A stretch of DNA of 64,000 nt from Isosphaeraceae bacterium (GCA_025356475.1 JANXSX010000039.1:1-64000), one strand, 5' to 3'. Shown: positions 8,613-18,585, numbered from the stretch's first letter. Notes: generated by a model from the sequence alone, not told the origin. Translations and numbers: made by a program.

Positions 8613-9464
8613 ATGCGTCAGATTCTCTTCACGATCCCGATCTTCGGCAAGCAAATCCCCTTGTTCGGCTACGGGGTCATGCTCGTCATCGCCATGCTCT
8701 CAGCCGTCAATCTGGCTGCGTGGCGGGCCCGCCGTGAGAAGCTCGATCCCGAGGTTATCTATGACCTCTCGCTCTGGGCATTGGTCGGCGGATTACTCGG
8801 TGCCCGACTGTTCTATGTCATCCAATACTGGGGAACAGGGGTTCGGTCGTTCGCTGATATCTTCAAGATCTGGGAAGGGGGAATTGTCCTCTACGGAGGG
8901 ATTCTCGGGGGGACCCTGGCCTTCTTCTGGTACTGGTCACGCTATAAATTCCCGTTGAAGCCGATGATGGATGTGATGGGTCCTTCGCTCGCAATTGGAG
9001 TTGCGATTGGACGCGTCGGCTGCTTCTTAAATGGTTGCTGTTGGGGCGATCCGTGCAACCTGCCTTGGGCAGTGCGATTCCCTGCAGAGAGTGCTCCCTG
9101 GAGGGCAGAGCTCAATCGGGGTCTGATTTCAGCCTCAGACCTGACCTCACTTCCCCTCCATCCCACCCAGCTTTACTCAACCATCGATGGCTTGGTCCTA
9201 TGCCTCTTACTGACAGCCTACTACCCACTTCGTCGACGCGATGGGCAGGTCTTTGGCTTGCTGATGCTCACCTATCCGATCACTCGATTCTTGATCGAAT
9301 ATCTCCGCAATGATGAACCAGCCTTTTTTCTTGGAATGACAATCTCCCAGTTGATCAGCATCTTGATCTTCGTGGTTGGACTGGCCTTCTACGCGACAGT
9401 CTCCAGATCGAGCGTCCCTCTCTATGCCGATTCCAAACAGGATCCTATGCCTGAGACGTCCTGA
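8613..9464 (+). CDS. lgt: Prolipoprotein diacylglyceryl transferase
   Basis: Lgt transfers diacylglycerol from phosphatidylglycerol to the lipobox cysteine of prolipoproteins in the inner membrane. The 283-residue protein has about seven hydrophobic segments. The signature region reads GRVGCFLNGCCWG, a cysteine-rich version of the usual GR.GNF.NGE pattern. The early GGLLGARLFYV and GGIVLYGGILGG segments and the late HPTQLY motif are also typical. It lies 30 bp after panD in the same direction. Its substrates would include the lipoproteins encoded at 38542, 44671 and 50579. Confidence 0.95.
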   Translation: MRQILFTIPIFGKQIPLFGYGVMLVIAMLSAVNLAAWRARREKLDPEVIYDLSLWALVGGLLGARLFYVIQYWGTGVRSFADIFKIWEGGIVLYGGILGGTLAFFWYWSRYKFPLKPMMDVMGPSLAIGVAIGRVGCFLNGCCWGDPCNLPWAVRFPAESAPWRAELNRGLISASDLTSLPLHPTQLYSTIDGLVLCLLLTAYYPLRRRDGQVFGLLMLTYPITRFLIEYLRNDEPAFFLGMTISQLISILIFVVGLAFYATVSRSSVPLYADSKQDPMPETS

Positions 9465-9472
9465 TATCAGGA
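9459..9472. other. 14-bp perfect palindrome at the end of lgt
   Basis: A self-complementary 14-mer overlaps the last codon and stop of lgt and lies between two convergent genes. It has no loop or T-run and could be a weak terminator or a protein-binding site. Confidence 0.3.
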
Positions 9473-9508
9473 GATTTCTAGAATCAAGATCTCACCACAA
9501 ATATCGAA

Positions 9509-11344
9509 TCAGTCCGTGACCGCATCAAACGGCTGTGACACCGGGGAGACGGTCGAATGATCATGGACGAGAACGGCGTGACGACCGACGAAGAAGCTGG
9601 CCTGGTGAGCCACTTCGAGGTTGAACACAGGACGAACCGACTGCGGCTCGATCGCCATAAGACGTGACGAGCCATCAAGGGTCCGGACCCGGTCTCCCAC
9701 CTTCAGCTCACGGGCCATCCGCCAACCGATACCTGGGCTCCAGAAGCGGTGAATGCCTGTCGTGATGATCGACTCGCCTCGGTCAAGTTCCAGCCGCAAT
9801 GTCGGGGCTGGTGGATTCTTCAAAGAAGCCACGACCGGCTCGTAGCCGAGCATACCTGTGGTCACATCTTGAGAAAGTACAAGATCGCCGACTTCGATTG
9901 TCTCGATCAACCGCATCCCCCGAAGGGTCAAGACGGGGGTCCCTGCCGCAAAGCAACTGTGATGACTTCGGGCTGGTACATTCAGATTGATCAAAGTGAA
10001 CGCGGGAGCAATGACCGGAGGTACGTAGAGAATGGCCACGTTGTTTACAACCACGGGTTTTGCCGAGGAGTACGAGGTTAACTTGTACGACTCCCCCTTC
10101 TGATTGACCCACCAGGCAGCCCAAGTGATCCGGTTCGGGCCAAATTGGCGGCCGGTGACCTGTGCAAGGACCCGATCAATCTCTTGGTTATTGGCGTTGA
10201 TCGCGGCATTATGTTGGACGAGCTTGGCCACATCACCTTCGAGTTGAGTCTCGGTGGCTGCTACAGTTCTGCGCGTTTCCTGATCGATCGCAGGCTGATT
10301 CGAGCGCCGGACGATGACCTGATTGGGTCCGGCAACCGCCGTCAGAGCACCGACTTGAACGGCTGGCGGCTCATAGATCCGGCGTTCGACCATGGTCGGT
10401 CGATCCACGAGCAAGACGCCCGGGCTTGATGGTCCGACTTCTTTGGCCGACTTATACTTGATGGGGTCGCGGAATCGGGCGATCAGATCGTCGACGAAAT
10501 GGCTGGGATCGTGGCGAAGGAGACCCTCGGTGGCGTCGCGTCGAACGCGTGTGGTCCGCCCGGACACTGCCAGCCCGACCAGGGCCTTGGCGGCTTCCGG
10601 GGCATCGATCGCCGCGAGCATCGACACCGCGTGTGACTGCTCCCAGGAGGTGCCTTTGAGAAAGGTGCGAGTGATCGCGGGAACTGCCCTCGGGTCGCGG
10701 ACCTTCCCAAGTTGCTGGAGCGATTCTTGACGGTGTTCGTCGTCGCGGAGCCAGCGTTTCCAGGTAGCAAGCCGAGCAGTCCATGTCGCATCAGCCGTGC
10801 GCTGGGCCTCGGCTTCGATCGTTTCGTGTGCGATTTGAGTCCGTGTCAGCCAGCGATTGCCGTAATGTTCACATCCGAGTTTCGCCCAGGCTTTCGCGTG
10901 GTTGGGATCGATCCGGGTTACTGCGGAATAGTGACCGACCGCCTCGGCTTTCAAGCCTACGGAATCACACCAATTGGCCAGATTCCAATGTCCTGCGGCG
11001 GTGTCGGGGGTAGCGTCACGACGAGTCTCGTACTGGGCCAAGAGATGAGTCAGGGTCGGGTCTGCCTGAACGCGTTCGGTGATCTCGCGTGGACGTGCCA
11101 ACCGTCCCCCATCCTCGACCAGGCCGAGCAGACCTCGCGCAGTCGTGTGGGTGGGATCCGCTTTGAGAGCAAGTTCCAGGTGGGTCTTTCGTTCGGCGTC
11201 AAGTCCATGCAGCTCGCACCAAAGGGCGAGCCGAACTTGGGCAGCGGCATCGGAACTCGTCCGAATGAGGACGACCTCGTACTCGTGACGAGTCTCGGGC
11301 GTGATCATAAACAAGGCCAAGAATACGATCGAGCTGACGAACAT
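9509..11344 (-). CDS. TPR/HEAT-repeat protein with a C-terminal HINT domain
   Basis: From the ATG at 11344, which is preceded by GAGGG, the protein has 611 residues; an in-frame GTG lies 12 bp upstream. The N-terminus is a hydrophobic, signal-like segment. TPR-like helices follow (about 30-170), then HEAT-like repeats (about 215-305) and a linker. C464 begins a HINT domain of about 130 residues: CFAAGTPV at its start, a VGDLVLS turn, the TGIHRFW block with its conserved His, a LKVGDRV turn and FFVGRHAVLVHD at its end. HINT domains self-splice or self-cleave and are common before toxins in polymorphic toxins (PT-HINT). Here only about 18 residues follow, so no toxin is attached. It lies 28 bp after the DUF1501 gene. 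Confidence 0.82.
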   Translation of the reverse strand: MFVSSIVFLALFMITPETRHEYEVVLIRTSSDAAAQVRLALWCELHGLDAERKTHLELALKADPTHTTARGLLGLVEDGGRLARPREITERVQADPTLTHLLAQYETRRDATPDTAAGHWNLANWCDSVGLKAEAVGHYSAVTRIDPNHAKAWAKLGCEHYGNRWLTRTQIAHETIEAEAQRTADATWTARLATWKRWLRDDEHRQESLQQLGKVRDPRAVPAITRTFLKGTSWEQSHAVSMLAAIDAPEAAKALVGLAVSGRTTRVRRDATEGLLRHDPSHFVDDLIARFRDPIKYKSAKEVGPSSPGVLLVDRPTMVERRIYEPPAVQVGALTAVAGPNQVIVRRSNQPAIDQETRRTVAATETQLEGDVAKLVQHNAAINANNQEIDRVLAQVTGRQFGPNRITWAAWWVNQKGESYKLTSYSSAKPVVVNNVAILYVPPVIAPAFTLINLNVPARSHHSCFAAGTPVLTLRGMRLIETIEVGDLVLSQDVTTGMLGYEPVVASLKNPPAPTLRLELDRGESIITTGIHRFWSPGIGWRMARELKVGDRVRTLDGSSRLMAIEPQSVRPVFNLEVAHQASFFVGRHAVLVHDHSTVSPVSQPFDAVTD

Positions 11345-11372
11345 GGCGGCCCTCACTGGGTGTGAATGTGGA

Positions 11373-12797
11373 TCAGGCGAGCAGCTTGGTCACAACGATA
11401 CCACCAACATCGGTCAATCGAAAGTCACGCCCTTGGAATCGATACGTCAGTTTTAGATGATTTATACCTAAGAGATGCAAAATCGTTGCTTGTATATCGT
11501 GAACATGAACGCGATCCTCTATGGGCGAAAAGCCGAACTCGTCGGTCCTCCCCAAAGTAAGACCTGGCTTGATGCCACCGCCAGCCATCCACATTGTTGA
11601 GGCGTCAATGTGGTGGTTACGCCCCGTCGATTCCCGACGTTCACCCATCGGCGTGCGACCAAACTCCCCTCCCCAGATCACCAACGTGTCATCGAGGAGT
11701 CCGCGCCTCTTGAGATCGGTAATCAGGGCGGCGCAGGGTTGGTCAACATCCCGACAGACTTGATCCAGGCTCGGTCCCAGATCCTGTCCGGTGCCACCGT
11801 GATGATCCCAGTCGGCGTGATAGAGTTGAATGAAGCGGACGCCACGCTCGACCATTCGTCGGGCGAGCAGACAGTTATTGGCGAACGAAGGCTTACCCGG
11901 AACCGCCCCATAAAGGGCCAGTGTCTCCGCCGATTCACCCGCGAGATCAACCAGTTCCGGGGCACTCGACTGCATGCGGAACGCCATCTCGTACGAGGCG
12001 ATTCGTGAACTGATCTCAGGGTCGCCAGTCTCTGCCAGCCTTGCCAGGTTCAGGTCCCGGATCGCGTCGAGCGAGAGCCTTTGCTCGTCGGCGGAAACAT
12101 CTTTGGGAGCTTTGAGATTCAGGATGGGGTCTGGACCATTTCGGAGCGGCACGCCCTGATAATTGCTGGGTAGGAAGCCACTTCCCCAGAGCACCGACCC
12201 TCCCCGAGGGCCGCGCGGGCCCGACTGAAGCACGACGAAACCGGGAAGCTCGCGTGACTCACTGCCGATCCCATAAGTCACCCACGCCCCCATGCTGGGG
12301 CGGCCGAACTGGGTGCTACCCGTGTTGAGAAACAGCTTGGCGGGCGCATGATTGATTGCGTCGGTTGCAACAGACTTCACAAAGGTAAGTTCGTCGGCGA
12401 TGGATGCGGTATGGGGCAAACACTCCGAGACCCAAGCTCCAGATTGGCCATGACGTTGGAACTTGCGGGACGAGGCGAGCAGCTTGGGACGTTCCTTCGA
12501 AAAGGTATCCATGAAGGCGAACCGCCGCCCTGCTGTGAACGACTCGGGAATCGGCTGGCCGTCACGCGCAATCAGTTCTGGCTTGTGGTCGAAGAGGTCA
12601 AGTTGGCTGGGACCACCCGCCATGAACAGGTAGATGACATTCTTGGCTTTGGGGGTGTGATGAAACCCTTGAGAATGGGGTGAATCCGCTGAAGCGCGTC
12701 CCTCGCTCATGAGCGAAGCCAGAGCCATCTGGCCAAGGCCAACGCCGCAACGAGCAAAGAAATGTCGACGCGTTTGGTGCAGAAGAGGATCGATCAT
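11373..12797 (-). CDS. DUF1501 family protein, Tat-exported
   Basis: A 474-residue protein with a twin-arginine signal (RRHFFARCG, residues 10-18) and a short hydrophobic stretch. The body carries typical DUF1501 segments: NVIYLFMAGGPSQLDLFDHKP near residue 55, later LYHADWDHHGG and GGEFGRTP. DUF1501 has a sulfatase or alkaline-phosphatase-like fold and in planctomycetes nearly always sits beside a DUF1549/DUF1553 gene, as here, 15 bp downstream of it. The biochemical role of the pair is not established; a role in degrading complex polysaccharides has been suggested from context. Confidence 0.95.
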   Translation of the reverse strand: MIDPLLHQTRRHFFARCGVGLGQMALASLMSEGRASADSPHSQGFHHTPKAKNVIYLFMAGGPSQLDLFDHKPELIARDGQPIPESFTAGRRFAFMDTFSKERPKLLASSRKFQRHGQSGAWVSECLPHTASIADELTFVKSVATDAINHAPAKLFLNTGSTQFGRPSMGAWVTYGIGSESRELPGFVVLQSGPRGPRGGSVLWGSGFLPSNYQGVPLRNGPDPILNLKAPKDVSADEQRLSLDAIRDLNLARLAETGDPEISSRIASYEMAFRMQSSAPELVDLAGESAETLALYGAVPGKPSFANNCLLARRMVERGVRFIQLYHADWDHHGGTGQDLGPSLDQVCRDVDQPCAALITDLKRRGLLDDTLVIWGGEFGRTPMGERRESTGRNHHIDASTMWMAGGGIKPGLTLGRTDEFGFSPIEDRVHVHDIQATILHLLGINHLKLTYRFQGRDFRLTDVGGIVVTKLLA

Positions 12798-12812
12798 CGC
12801 AGCCTTTCGTCG

Positions 12813-15185
12813 CTACTCCCGGGTAATGAACTCATCGAGATTCAAGAGAACTCGCGACATCAAACCCCACGAGATCGCCTCGTCAGCCGACCGCTGGACT
12901 GTGTGCAAGAGACTCTCCAAACGAGCCGACTCGACCTCGCTAGGGTGCCTCGCCAGTGCTCGACGGAAAGCGGAATCGATTCGATCGCGATCGCTGGCGG
13001 ATTCCGTCAGGAGCGAGGCACCTAGGGCTGTCGCAAACTCATGAAACGCTTGATCATTCAAGAGTGTCAGCGCTTGGAGCGGGGTGATCGATCGAGGACG
13101 GCGGGAACAGGATCGCGTTGGCTCGGGAGCATCAAAAACGGTTAGGCCGGGGTGTGGCGTCGCTCTCCACACATACGTGTAGAGCCCACGGCGGTATCGA
13201 TCCGGCCCGAGATCGGCAGTCCAGTCACGACGCATCTGACCGAGAGCCATCACACCATCGGGTTGAGGAGGGAAGACACTTGGCCCGCCGATCTTGGGGT
13301 TCAGAAGTCCTGAAGCGACCAGGCCCGCGTCGCGGACAACTTCCGCATCGAGTCGCAATCGTGTCTGTCTGGCAAGCAACCGATTATTGGGGTCGATCGT
13401 CGCCAGGTCGGATCGGGTTTTGGAGGATTGCCGATAGGTGGAGGAACAGACGATCAAGCGGTGAAGTTGCTTCTGACTCCAGCCCGTCTCCTGAAATTTG
13501 AGCGCCAGCCAGTCGAGCAGTTCGGGGTGACTTGGAGGTGCCCCCTGGGTACCGAAATCGCTCTCGGTTTCGACCAAACCTCGACCGAAGAACGACTGCC
13601 AGGCCCGGTTCACCGCCACCCGAGCGGTGAGTGGGTTGCGACCATCGACAAGCCATCGCGCAAAATCAAGGCGACTGGGTGTCTGGGCGTCAATCGGGGG
13701 AAGAACAGCCGGGACACCGGGCCTCACCACCTCACCCAGCCGGGTGAAGTCTCCAGCGACCAGGCGGTGACTCACTCGCGGCTTCTTCTGTTCACGAAGT
13801 ACCAAAGAAGTGACGACCTTGGGCATCGACTTCTTGAGCTTGGCCACATGGTCGCGATGGACCTTCACCGAGGGAGTTTGGTCGATGAACGCCGCAAAGA
13901 CGGTGCGTTGCTGAGCTTCCGTCCGCTTATCAAACACAACGTCAAACGAAGTTCGGACCTCCTGCGACTGTTTCTGCCGACCGACCATGTCGAGCTCATC
14001 TTCCCAGGCTTTTTGACGCTCGGCTAAGGTGGGATCTGCCGTCCAGATCTTGGTCAGGTAGCTCTCAATCTCGTTCTGGATCGCGTCGCGTTTGGCAATC
14101 ACATCGGCGGTGGCCAGCGGGGCTTCGGGCTCATCGCAAGTGTTAAGAATCGCGAAGAGTCGATAGTAATCCACTTGGGTCAAGGGATCATATTTATGGT
14201 CGTGGCATTGGGCACAGGCGAGCGTCAATCCCAGAAATGAGGTCGCCGTGGTGTTCACTCGGTCGATGATCGACTCAACTCGAAACTGCTCGACATCAAT
14301 GCCCCCTTCTTGATTGATCGGCGTGTTGCGATGGAAGCCGGTTGCGACTTTTTGGTCTCTGGTCGCGTCAGGACGGAGGTCGCCCGCGAGCTGGTCGATC
14401 ACGAAATCGCTGTACGGGAGGTCGCGGTTCAGCGCGTTGATGACCCAGTCGCGGTACGGCCAGATCGAGCGTGGGGCATCAATGCTATAACCATTCGAAT
14501 CGGCATATCGCGCCAAGTCGAGCCAGGGACGCGCCCACCGCTCGCCGTAGTGAGGGCTCGCCAGAAGTCGATCAACCGCCTTCTCGTACGGATCGACGGA
14601 GCCGTCGGCCAGATACGCATCAATCTCCGCTGGTGTCGGCGGCAGACCAATCAGATCGAGACTGACGCGGCGGAGCAGAGTGACACGATCCGCCACAGGA
14701 GACGGTCGGATTACCTCCCGCTCTAACCTCTTGAGTACAAACGCATCGATCGGATTACGAACCCATCCTTGGTTCTCGATCGCAGGAGGCTCAACGTGCG
14801 CGGGTGAAATGAACGCCCAGTGGGGCGGTGCGGGGTCAGGAGTTTCGTCCTTGGGGGCAACTGCACCGGCATCAATCCATCGACGTAGGGCTGCGATCTC
14901 ATCGTTCGAGAGGGGGGGGCGATTCAATGGCATCCGCTCGATACCATTGATGCCGAGCACGGCGTCGATCAGCGAACTTTCATCGGCATGTCCGGGGACG
15001 ATACTCTCACCCCGGATGGCGGCGGCAGCGGTGTCAAGCCGCAAGCCCGCCCTCGGTTTGGATGGGCCGTGGCAGACGTTACAGTGCCTGGCCAGTATCG
15101 GCTTGACATCGCGGACGTAGTCTACCGGATCGGCACCAGTCAGGCTGAGCGTCAGCAGGGAGAGTCCGAAGGTGGCAATGAGCAT
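12813..15185 (-). CDS. PSCyt1-DUF1549-DUF1553 secreted cytochrome-type protein
   Basis: A 790-residue secreted protein with a signal peptide of about 18 residues. Residues about 22-100 are a planctomycete cytochrome C domain (PSCyt1) with the haem motif CNVCH. DUF1549 (PSCyt2) follows at about 145-350, with HWAFI, NPIDAFVL and ARPWLDLARYADSNGY, and DUF1553 (PSD1) fills about 505-765, with RLDFARWLVD, NPLTARV.VNR.WQ..FGRGLV and NDQAF. These are hallmarks of the family. It is the first gene of a minus-strand set with DUF1501 and the HINT protein. The haem implies a redox role in the periplasm or on the surface; the substrate is unknown. Confidence 0.95.
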   Translation of the reverse strand: MLIATFGLSLLTLSLTGADPVDYVRDVKPILARHCNVCHGPSKPRAGLRLDTAAAAIRGESIVPGHADESSLIDAVLGINGIERMPLNRPPLSNDEIAALRRWIDAGAVAPKDETPDPAPPHWAFISPAHVEPPAIENQGWVRNPIDAFVLKRLEREVIRPSPVADRVTLLRRVSLDLIGLPPTPAEIDAYLADGSVDPYEKAVDRLLASPHYGERWARPWLDLARYADSNGYSIDAPRSIWPYRDWVINALNRDLPYSDFVIDQLAGDLRPDATRDQKVATGFHRNTPINQEGGIDVEQFRVESIIDRVNTTATSFLGLTLACAQCHDHKYDPLTQVDYYRLFAILNTCDEPEAPLATADVIAKRDAIQNEIESYLTKIWTADPTLAERQKAWEDELDMVGRQKQSQEVRTSFDVVFDKRTEAQQRTVFAAFIDQTPSVKVHRDHVAKLKKSMPKVVTSLVLREQKKPRVSHRLVAGDFTRLGEVVRPGVPAVLPPIDAQTPSRLDFARWLVDGRNPLTARVAVNRAWQSFFGRGLVETESDFGTQGAPPSHPELLDWLALKFQETGWSQKQLHRLIVCSSTYRQSSKTRSDLATIDPNNRLLARQTRLRLDAEVVRDAGLVASGLLNPKIGGPSVFPPQPDGVMALGQMRRDWTADLGPDRYRRGLYTYVWRATPHPGLTVFDAPEPTRSCSRRPRSITPLQALTLLNDQAFHEFATALGASLLTESASDRDRIDSAFRRALARHPSEVESARLESLLHTVQRSADEAISWGLMSRVLLNLDEFITRE

Positions 15186-15317
15186 GAGAGCGCCTCAAAG
15201 GAGTTGTTAAACATACGCCATACCACGACGATTCGCCAGCAAAATCTCTCCCCTGGCGAACGCGATCGAGTAGACTGGGATTTCAAACTCGCCGCGACTC
15301 GCCCTAGTGCAACATCT

Positions 15318-16298
15318 ATGTCTGCCCCGACCTCAAGTGTTTTGATTCCAAGCTTTCGAAGACCTGACCACCTCGCGGCTGGCTTGGGCAGCCTTGCAAA
15401 CCAGGAAACGCTACCCGACGAGGTGATCGTTGTCTGGCAGGGAGACGATACCGTCACGTGCGAGGTCGCCGAGCGATTCGTGGCTGACTTCCCTTGCCGA
15501 CTTCGGATCCTACATCATCCCGAGGCCGGCGTCGTACCCGCTGAGAACCTGGCTTTGAGTCACGCGATCGGCGAGATCATCCTCCTGATGGATGATGATG
15601 TGGTCGCCCCTGTCGACTGGGTCGCGCGCCATCTCGGCCATTATGCCGACCCGACGGTCGGAGCGGTCGGAGGACCTGCGATCAACATTAGGCCCGATGG
15701 ATCGCGATTGCCCGAACGCGCCGTCGAGCCCGTGGGCAAGCTCATGTGGTATGGCCGGGCACGAGGCAATCTCTACGACCATATCCCCGAGTGGCGTTCT
15801 CGATCACCACGCGACGTCGACCATCTCGTCGGCTACAACATGAGTCTCCGGCGATCGGCCTTCGACCAGTTCGAGATCCGCATGAAACGCTATTGGCAGA
15901 TGTTCGAGATGGACGCATGCCTGCAAGTGAAATCGCGAGGCTTCCGCGTCCTCTGCGACTTCGCCAACGTGGTCGAGCATTATCCCACCAACACCGCATA
16001 CGTAGCTGGTCGAGGTGGCGACTTGACTGTCAAACTGGACAACTCCGCTTATAATTATGCCTTTGTCTTATCGAAGCACACCCAAGGACCCTTGCGATGG
16101 GTGCGCCTGGGATACTTGCTGGCAGTCGGTACGGTGATGGTGCCGGGTCTGTTGACCTTCCCAGTCGCCTGGCGACGGCATGGCAAATTCCGCCAGGAGT
16201 TGTCGATGCTCGGCCGTGCGTGGAGGCATCACCTGGCAGGGTGGCGGGACGGATCGAGAGCGCGGGAGCAAGCTCCCGCGCGTTCAATTGCCTTATGA
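15318..16298 (+). CDS. Glycosyltransferase family 2
   Basis: A 326-residue GT-A type glycosyltransferase. The N-terminus reads SVLIPSFRRPDHLAAGL, and the nucleotide-sugar site has the DDD triad in ILLMDDDVVAP. The next blocks, VGAVGGPAIN and a GYNMSLRR motif, are typical of family 2. A hydrophobic stretch near residues 255-280 may anchor it to the membrane. The frame is open further upstream but that part runs antisense over the DUF1549 gene, so the ATG at 15318 was chosen. It ends 7 bp before the convergent SGNH hydrolase. The acceptor is unknown. Confidence 0.88.
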   Translation: MSAPTSSVLIPSFRRPDHLAAGLGSLANQETLPDEVIVVWQGDDTVTCEVAERFVADFPCRLRILHHPEAGVVPAENLALSHAIGEIILLMDDDVVAPVDWVARHLGHYADPTVGAVGGPAINIRPDGSRLPERAVEPVGKLMWYGRARGNLYDHIPEWRSRSPRDVDHLVGYNMSLRRSAFDQFEIRMKRYWQMFEMDACLQVKSRGFRVLCDFANVVEHYPTNTAYVAGRGGDLTVKLDNSAYNYAFVLSKHTQGPLRWVRLGYLLAVGTVMVPGLLTFPVAWRRHGKFRQELSMLGRAWRHHLAGWRDGSRAREQAPARSIAL

Positions 16299-16305
16299 AT
16301 GAGGA

Positions 16306-17001
16306 TTACTTCGCGGGTTCATCGAGCATCGACCAGAGGGTCGGCTCGATCGAGTCGGCCCAGATTCGGTAGCCGAGGGGGCTAAGGTGGAGGAAGTCGG
16401 GCATGAGGTCCTTGGGCAGAATTCCTTCAGCCGCCAGGAACTTGTCACCAATGTCCAGATACTTCACCTGTTTGCCACCGTCATCCAGCTTTGAAATCTG
16501 ATCATTCACCGCCTTGAGCTTCTCACGCACTGGCGATGGCTTCTCACCGCGCGGGAAGACTGCCAGCAAGAGGACCTTGCTTTCAGGAAGCTTGCTGTTC
16601 AGCTTCTTGACGATCGCGGTGACCCCTTCAATGATTTCTTCAGCGGAGTTCGAGTTCGAGTTGTTCGTGCCGATCATTAGGACGATGACCTTGGGCTTGA
16701 TGTCATCGATCTCACCGTTGTCGAGCCGCCAGAGCACATGTTGGGTGCGGTCACCACCGATACCGAAGTTGGCCACCTTGCGCGGGGCGTAGTAACGCTC
16801 CCAAACCGCCTTGCCACTTCCTCCCCATCCTTGGGTAATCGAATCGCCCAGGAATAGGAGGTCGATGTCTCCCTTCTTAGCTCGTTCGAGGAACTTCTCG
16901 TGCGTCGTGAGCCAGTTCCCTTCGCGGGGGGCTGGCTCGATCGCACTCTGGCCAAAGGCGTTCGCGGAGAGAACGATCAGGACAAGGAGAGACTTCTTCA
17001 T
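16306..17001 (-). CDS. Secreted SGNH/GDSL hydrolase
   Basis: From the ATG at 17001 the protein has 231 residues with a signal peptide ending near AFGQS. The SGNH blocks are clear: block I LLFLGDSITQGW with the nucleophile Ser, block II FGIGGDRTQHVLWRL with Gly, block III GTNNSNSN with Asn, and block V with the Asp/His pair in DFLHLSPLGY. This layout matches GDSL esterases that act on sugar esters or platelet-activating-factor-like substrates. The open frame before 17001 has no signal peptide and was left out. The substrate cannot be told from sequence. Confidence 0.92.
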   Translation of the reverse strand: MKKSLLVLIVLSANAFGQSAIEPAPREGNWLTTHEKFLERAKKGDIDLLFLGDSITQGWGGSGKAVWERYYAPRKVANFGIGGDRTQHVLWRLDNGEIDDIKPKVIVLMIGTNNSNSNSAEEIIEGVTAIVKKLNSKLPESKVLLLAVFPRGEKPSPVREKLKAVNDQISKLDDGGKQVKYLDIGDKFLAAEGILPKDLMPDFLHLSPLGYRIWADSIEPTLWSMLDEPAK

Positions 17002-17161
17002 CGGATTCTTGGCCTCGCGAGATAGGACCCTGTTCGGCATGATTGCCGCAAGTCGCCATCCTAATGGCAGGTCTCCCTGGAATCCAGGGAGGGCTTGCCA
17101 AACCCGAGCAAGAACACCCTGGGCGATGTCAAAGGCTTCAACGTCTGACCCTTTCGGGAGG

Positions 17162-18511
17162 CTAGAACGCTGTAGGACCGATTGCATTCTTTTTCCGGGA
17201 AGCCAAGGCGACCAGGGCGAGGGCGGCCCTCTCTGCTCCTCGTTCCGCTTGGACCTTGAGACCGACCTCAGAAGCCTTTGCGGTATAACTCGGGACCGTT
17301 AGCAAGGTCCTGAGTTCTGCGGTGGCCCGGGCGGCTGTATATCGGTGTCGGGCGATCGTACGTGACACACCAATCCGACGAACCCGCTCGGCGTTGTCGG
17401 GCTGGTCGTGAGCGAAAGGAACGACCAAGGTCGGTCGACCGGAGCGCAACGCCTGACCGGTCGTGCCCGCACCTCCTTGGTGGACGATCGCGGCAGCACG
17501 CGAGAACAACTCCGAATACGGTGCATAATCGAACGCCACGACCCCTTCGGGGAGCTCGATTGGTTGATTCTTGAGGATCTCTGGACCGACGAGCAAGACA
17601 GCGCGACGACCAAGTTGCTCCGCAGCCTTGGCACTCTCGGCGTAGAACGTGCCTGGATTGATCACAGCGGATGAGCCGAGCGTAAAGACGATCGGTGGCG
17701 GCCCTGCATCCAGGAAGGCTGAGAGTTCTTGGCTGAGTTGATTCACTTTATGCTTGTCATAGAATGCAAAGCCTGTCACTTCGGTATTCGCAGGCCAATC
17801 CGGTTGAGGTGCCCCGAGGACCTCGCTGTAGATCGCCAGGACCAGCTCCGGCGAATGCTGGCCACGGAACAAAGGGTTCGCGCTGCGAGGCAACCCCAGC
17901 TCGGCCCGAAGTTGGTGGACAGGGTTCGTCCAGTGTGCGACGCTCCACGCCGCCATGCCGAGTGCTGCTTTCATGAAGCTCGGGCCGAGCCTGCTCAAAG
18001 TGATCGATCCTCGGACGGGAAGGACGGGGGGATCATAAGCCGACATAAAACTGAGCGGCGCGAGGACCGACGAGGCCCAGGGAATCCCACGATGCTCGGC
18101 GACGATCCTGGTTCCAAAGGTCAGTGGGTGGGCGACCAGTAAATCCGCGCCAGGGGCGCTGGCATCGATATCGGCATACGCATCGCGAAAGCTTGGCATG
18201 GCCCAGCCACGGATCACATGTTCCGGACCCTTCCGGGGGTGCATTAACTTCTCGATCATCTCGCGATTCTCTTCCGGCGGCGTGAATTCGGGCCGCATCG
18301 GGAAGAAATCGATCTCCAAAGCTTCGACCTTCTCGCGATAGAACGGTGAGCTCACGATCGCTGGTCGATGACCGAGCGCCTTCAATTCAAGGGCGACCGC
18401 GATATAGGGGTGCAGGTCCCCCAGTGAGCCCAGTGTGGTCAACACAATCCGCAAGCTCGCGGAATCCTGGGCGCTGGATTTCGAGTCGATCGTCTCTGCC
18501 AGAGCGGTCAT
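17162..18511 (-). CDS. GT1-family glycosyltransferase (UGT/MGT type)
   Basis: A 449-residue GT-B glycosyltransferase. The N-terminal TTLGSLGDLHPYIAVALEL is the classic acceptor-domain start of family 1 enzymes. The donor-site motif near residues 335-380 reads VHQGGAGTTGQALRSGRPT and PFAHDQPDNAERV. Such enzymes put a sugar on lipids, sterols or polyketides; close relatives make glycolipids or rhamnolipids. The start is preceded by GGGAGAA at good spacing. No biosynthetic cluster surrounds it. A putative small protein gene lies 74 bp upstream on the same strand. Confidence 0.92.
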   Translation of the reverse strand: MTALAETIDSKSSAQDSASLRIVLTTLGSLGDLHPYIAVALELKALGHRPAIVSSPFYREKVEALEIDFFPMRPEFTPPEENREMIEKLMHPRKGPEHVIRGWAMPSFRDAYADIDASAPGADLLVAHPLTFGTRIVAEHRGIPWASSVLAPLSFMSAYDPPVLPVRGSITLSRLGPSFMKAALGMAAWSVAHWTNPVHQLRAELGLPRSANPLFRGQHSPELVLAIYSEVLGAPQPDWPANTEVTGFAFYDKHKVNQLSQELSAFLDAGPPPIVFTLGSSAVINPGTFYAESAKAAEQLGRRAVLLVGPEILKNQPIELPEGVVAFDYAPYSELFSRAAAIVHQGGAGTTGQALRSGRPTLVVPFAHDQPDNAERVRRIGVSRTIARHRYTAARATAELRTLLTVPSYTAKASEVGLKVQAERGAERAALALVALASRKKNAIGPTAF

Positions 18512-18585
18512 CGGTAGTTCTCCCTTTCGGGCAATCCTACCGAGACTCCGACTGAGTTGTCACCCTGGCATGAAACCGGTCGAGG

